Position numbers and translations under genes: made by a program. Below are positions 53,801 to 54,566 of a stretch of 54,566 bases of DNA, one piece after another. Numbering within the stretch: position 1 is the stretch's first letter; every line of letters begins with the position of its first letter. Source of the stretch: an uncultured Prevotella sp. (GTDB taxonomy: Bacteria > Bacteroidota > Bacteroidia > Bacteroidales > Bacteroidaceae); contig CALUKU010000022.1 of assembly GCA_944321295.1 (NCBI GenBank), positions 1 through 54,566 on the forward strand, written 5' to 3'. The notes under the pieces are model-generated. The model did not search any database. It was given only the letters and a program-made list of their open reading frames with translations, and was not told the DNA's origin.

Positions 53801-54364
53801 ATGCCAACAATCGGATTTGAAATCAAAAGGAAGTGTAAGGTCTGCGGCAAAGTCTTTGTCGCAAAGACTCTCGACAGCTACTACTGTTCGCGCAAGTGCA
53901 GCAATGTAGCGTGGAAGCGTAAAAGGGATGAGAAGCTAAAGAACGCAAGGCTGGAAGCTATTGCCCAACTGGTTCCTGACATCAGAGAGTACATATCGGT
54001 CAAAGAAGCCGTTGCCATGTTCGGCGTAGAGCGTAGCACGCTGTATCGGCTTATTAAAGAGGGACGAGTTCCGGCTATCAACATTGGCGAGAGACTGACG
54101 CGCATCAAGCGTTCCGACATGGAACGGCTGTTCTTAAGTAGGCCTGAGAGTGCGGTTGAAAAAGAGAAGCCTGCTCCCAAACTCTACAGCATGGAGCCGG
54201 AGGACTGCTATACCATCACTGAAGTCTGCGAGAAATATCACATCAATGACAGTTCCGTATGGGCTCATGTGCGGAAATACTCCATCCCTTCCCGACAAAT
54301 AGGGAATTATGTGTATGTACCCAAACAAGAAATAGATAACCTTTATAAATCAGAGATAGAATGA
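53801..54364 (+). CDS. Excisionase-type double helix-turn-helix protein with zinc-finger-like N-terminus
   Basis: 187 residues from the ATG at 53801 (MPTIGFEIKRKCKVCG); the frame extends upstream but with poor sequence. An N-terminal CKVCGKVFVAKTLDSYYCSRKC forms a C4-type zinc-binding motif. Two HTH_17/excisionase-like domains follow: YISVKEAVAMFGVERSTLYR with LIKEGRVPAINIGERLTRIK, and CYTITEVCEKYHINDSSVWA with PSRQIGNYVYVPKQEIDNLY. It probably regulates or directs the recombination of the adjacent integrase, whose ATG overlaps its stop (ATGA). Confidence 0.85.
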   Translation: MPTIGFEIKRKCKVCGKVFVAKTLDSYYCSRKCSNVAWKRKRDEKLKNARLEAIAQLVPDIREYISVKEAVAMFGVERSTLYRLIKEGRVPAINIGERLTRIKRSDMERLFLSRPESAVEKEKPAPKLYSMEPEDCYTITEVCEKYHINDSSVWAHVRKYSIPSRQIGNYVYVPKQEIDNLYKSEIE

Positions 54365-54566
54365 AGAAAGCATTGCCTAACACCAAAGTGACCGTCAAGC
54401 TCAGAAGGTCGAGATACAAGGAAGAGTGGTATTTGATTATCGAATCATATCCAGTGTACAAACGTGGCTCAAACAGAGCAAGCCGAGTGGTAGAGTCAAT
54501 CAATCGGACTATATCCACACCCATTTGGGATAAGTCATCCATCGCACGAATTCTGCCGGATGGCAG
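54361..54566 (+). CDS. Site-specific integrase, N-terminal part (cut by window edge)
   Basis: 68 residues are visible from the ATG at 54361: MKKALPNTKVTVKLRRSRYK, EEWYLIIESYPVYKRG, VVESINRTISTPIWDKSS. The strand-rich N-terminus with a 'W(Y/S)LIIE(S/A)YP' pattern and the 'TPIWDK' phrase matches the arm-binding domain of Bacteroidetes tyrosine recombinases. The catalytic domain is outside the window. Translational coupling to the HTH gene by a 4-base overlap supports the assignment. Confidence 0.75.
   Translation, partial: MKKALPNTKVTVKLRRSRYKEEWYLIIESYPVYKRGSNRASRVVESINRTISTPIWDKSSIARILPDG

Larger units (their letters stand above)
53690..54566. mobile_element. Left end of a second integrative element (right part outside window)
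   Basis: Directly after the dnaK terminator, an excisionase-like double-HTH gene and an overlapping integrase gene run rightward and leave the window. This gene pair is typical of small integrative/mobilisable Bacteroidetes islands. The attachment core probably lies in 53660-53790, where tttgcgacatatttgcgaca forms a direct repeat, but the exact boundary cannot be seen. Confidence 0.6.

Overview
The window looks like a chromosome segment of a Bacteroidales bacterium, most like Prevotella or a close relative. The evidence is a SprA/Sov-type type IX secretion translocon gene next to ruvA, two proteins with C-terminal type IX sorting tails, a Spi-prodomain C10 protease, a BspA-like leucine-rich repeat protein, meso-diaminopimelate dehydrogenase, and promoters of the TTTG-N19-TAnnTTTG kind (textbook examples before fba and gdhA). 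Genus is inferred from gene content only.

Region 1 (1 to about 18110) is the right part of an integrated phage. A leftward block runs from a scaffold-like protein (12581) through a capsid-like protein, three small connector-like proteins, a 1347-residue receptor-binding fibre, holin, amidase, a membrane-anchored small protein and several unknowns, and leaves the window at base 1. A rightward block carries a small unknown protein, a rhomboid intramembrane protease with all catalytic motifs, and the large terminase. A convergent tyrosine recombinase ends the element beside a tRNA 3' half (18111-18154). No portal, tape measure or tail tube gene is visible. The intergenic spaces, and several genes, contain short 9-11 bp tandem repeats and a GC-rich hairpin repeat.

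Region 2 (18143-29328) holds a truncated glycine-zipper lipoprotein, a secreted C1B-type cysteine peptidase, ddh (opposite strand), a lipoprotein/DUF5723-like outer-membrane pair, an AT-rich C10 protease followed 12 bases later by a three-repeat lipoprotein, and ruvA. Region 3 (29450-44847) holds sprA, a membrane-tethered MutS-like ATPase, a probable small RNA, fba, an O-acetylhomoserine sulfhydrylase-like gene, gdhA and rlpA. Region 4 (45354-53587) holds a large secreted type IX cargo protein, a divergent HxlR regulator/cupin pair, a BspA-like type IX cargo protein behind a long leader, and dnaK. Region 5 (53690 to the end) is the start of a second integrative element: an excisionase-like double-HTH protein overlapping an integrase cut by the window edge.

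The most striking unexplained structures are four chromosomal intergenic arrays, each with four 15-bp dyads whose centres are exactly 22 bases apart. Next are a phage rhomboid protease whose neighbouring capsid-like protein begins with a hydrophobic membrane-type segment, MITE-like elements with perfect or near-perfect terminal inverted repeats (one pair inverted around 18.6 kb, one element with a nested hairpin insertion), and a G8 tract placed in the spacer of a promoter-like sequence.
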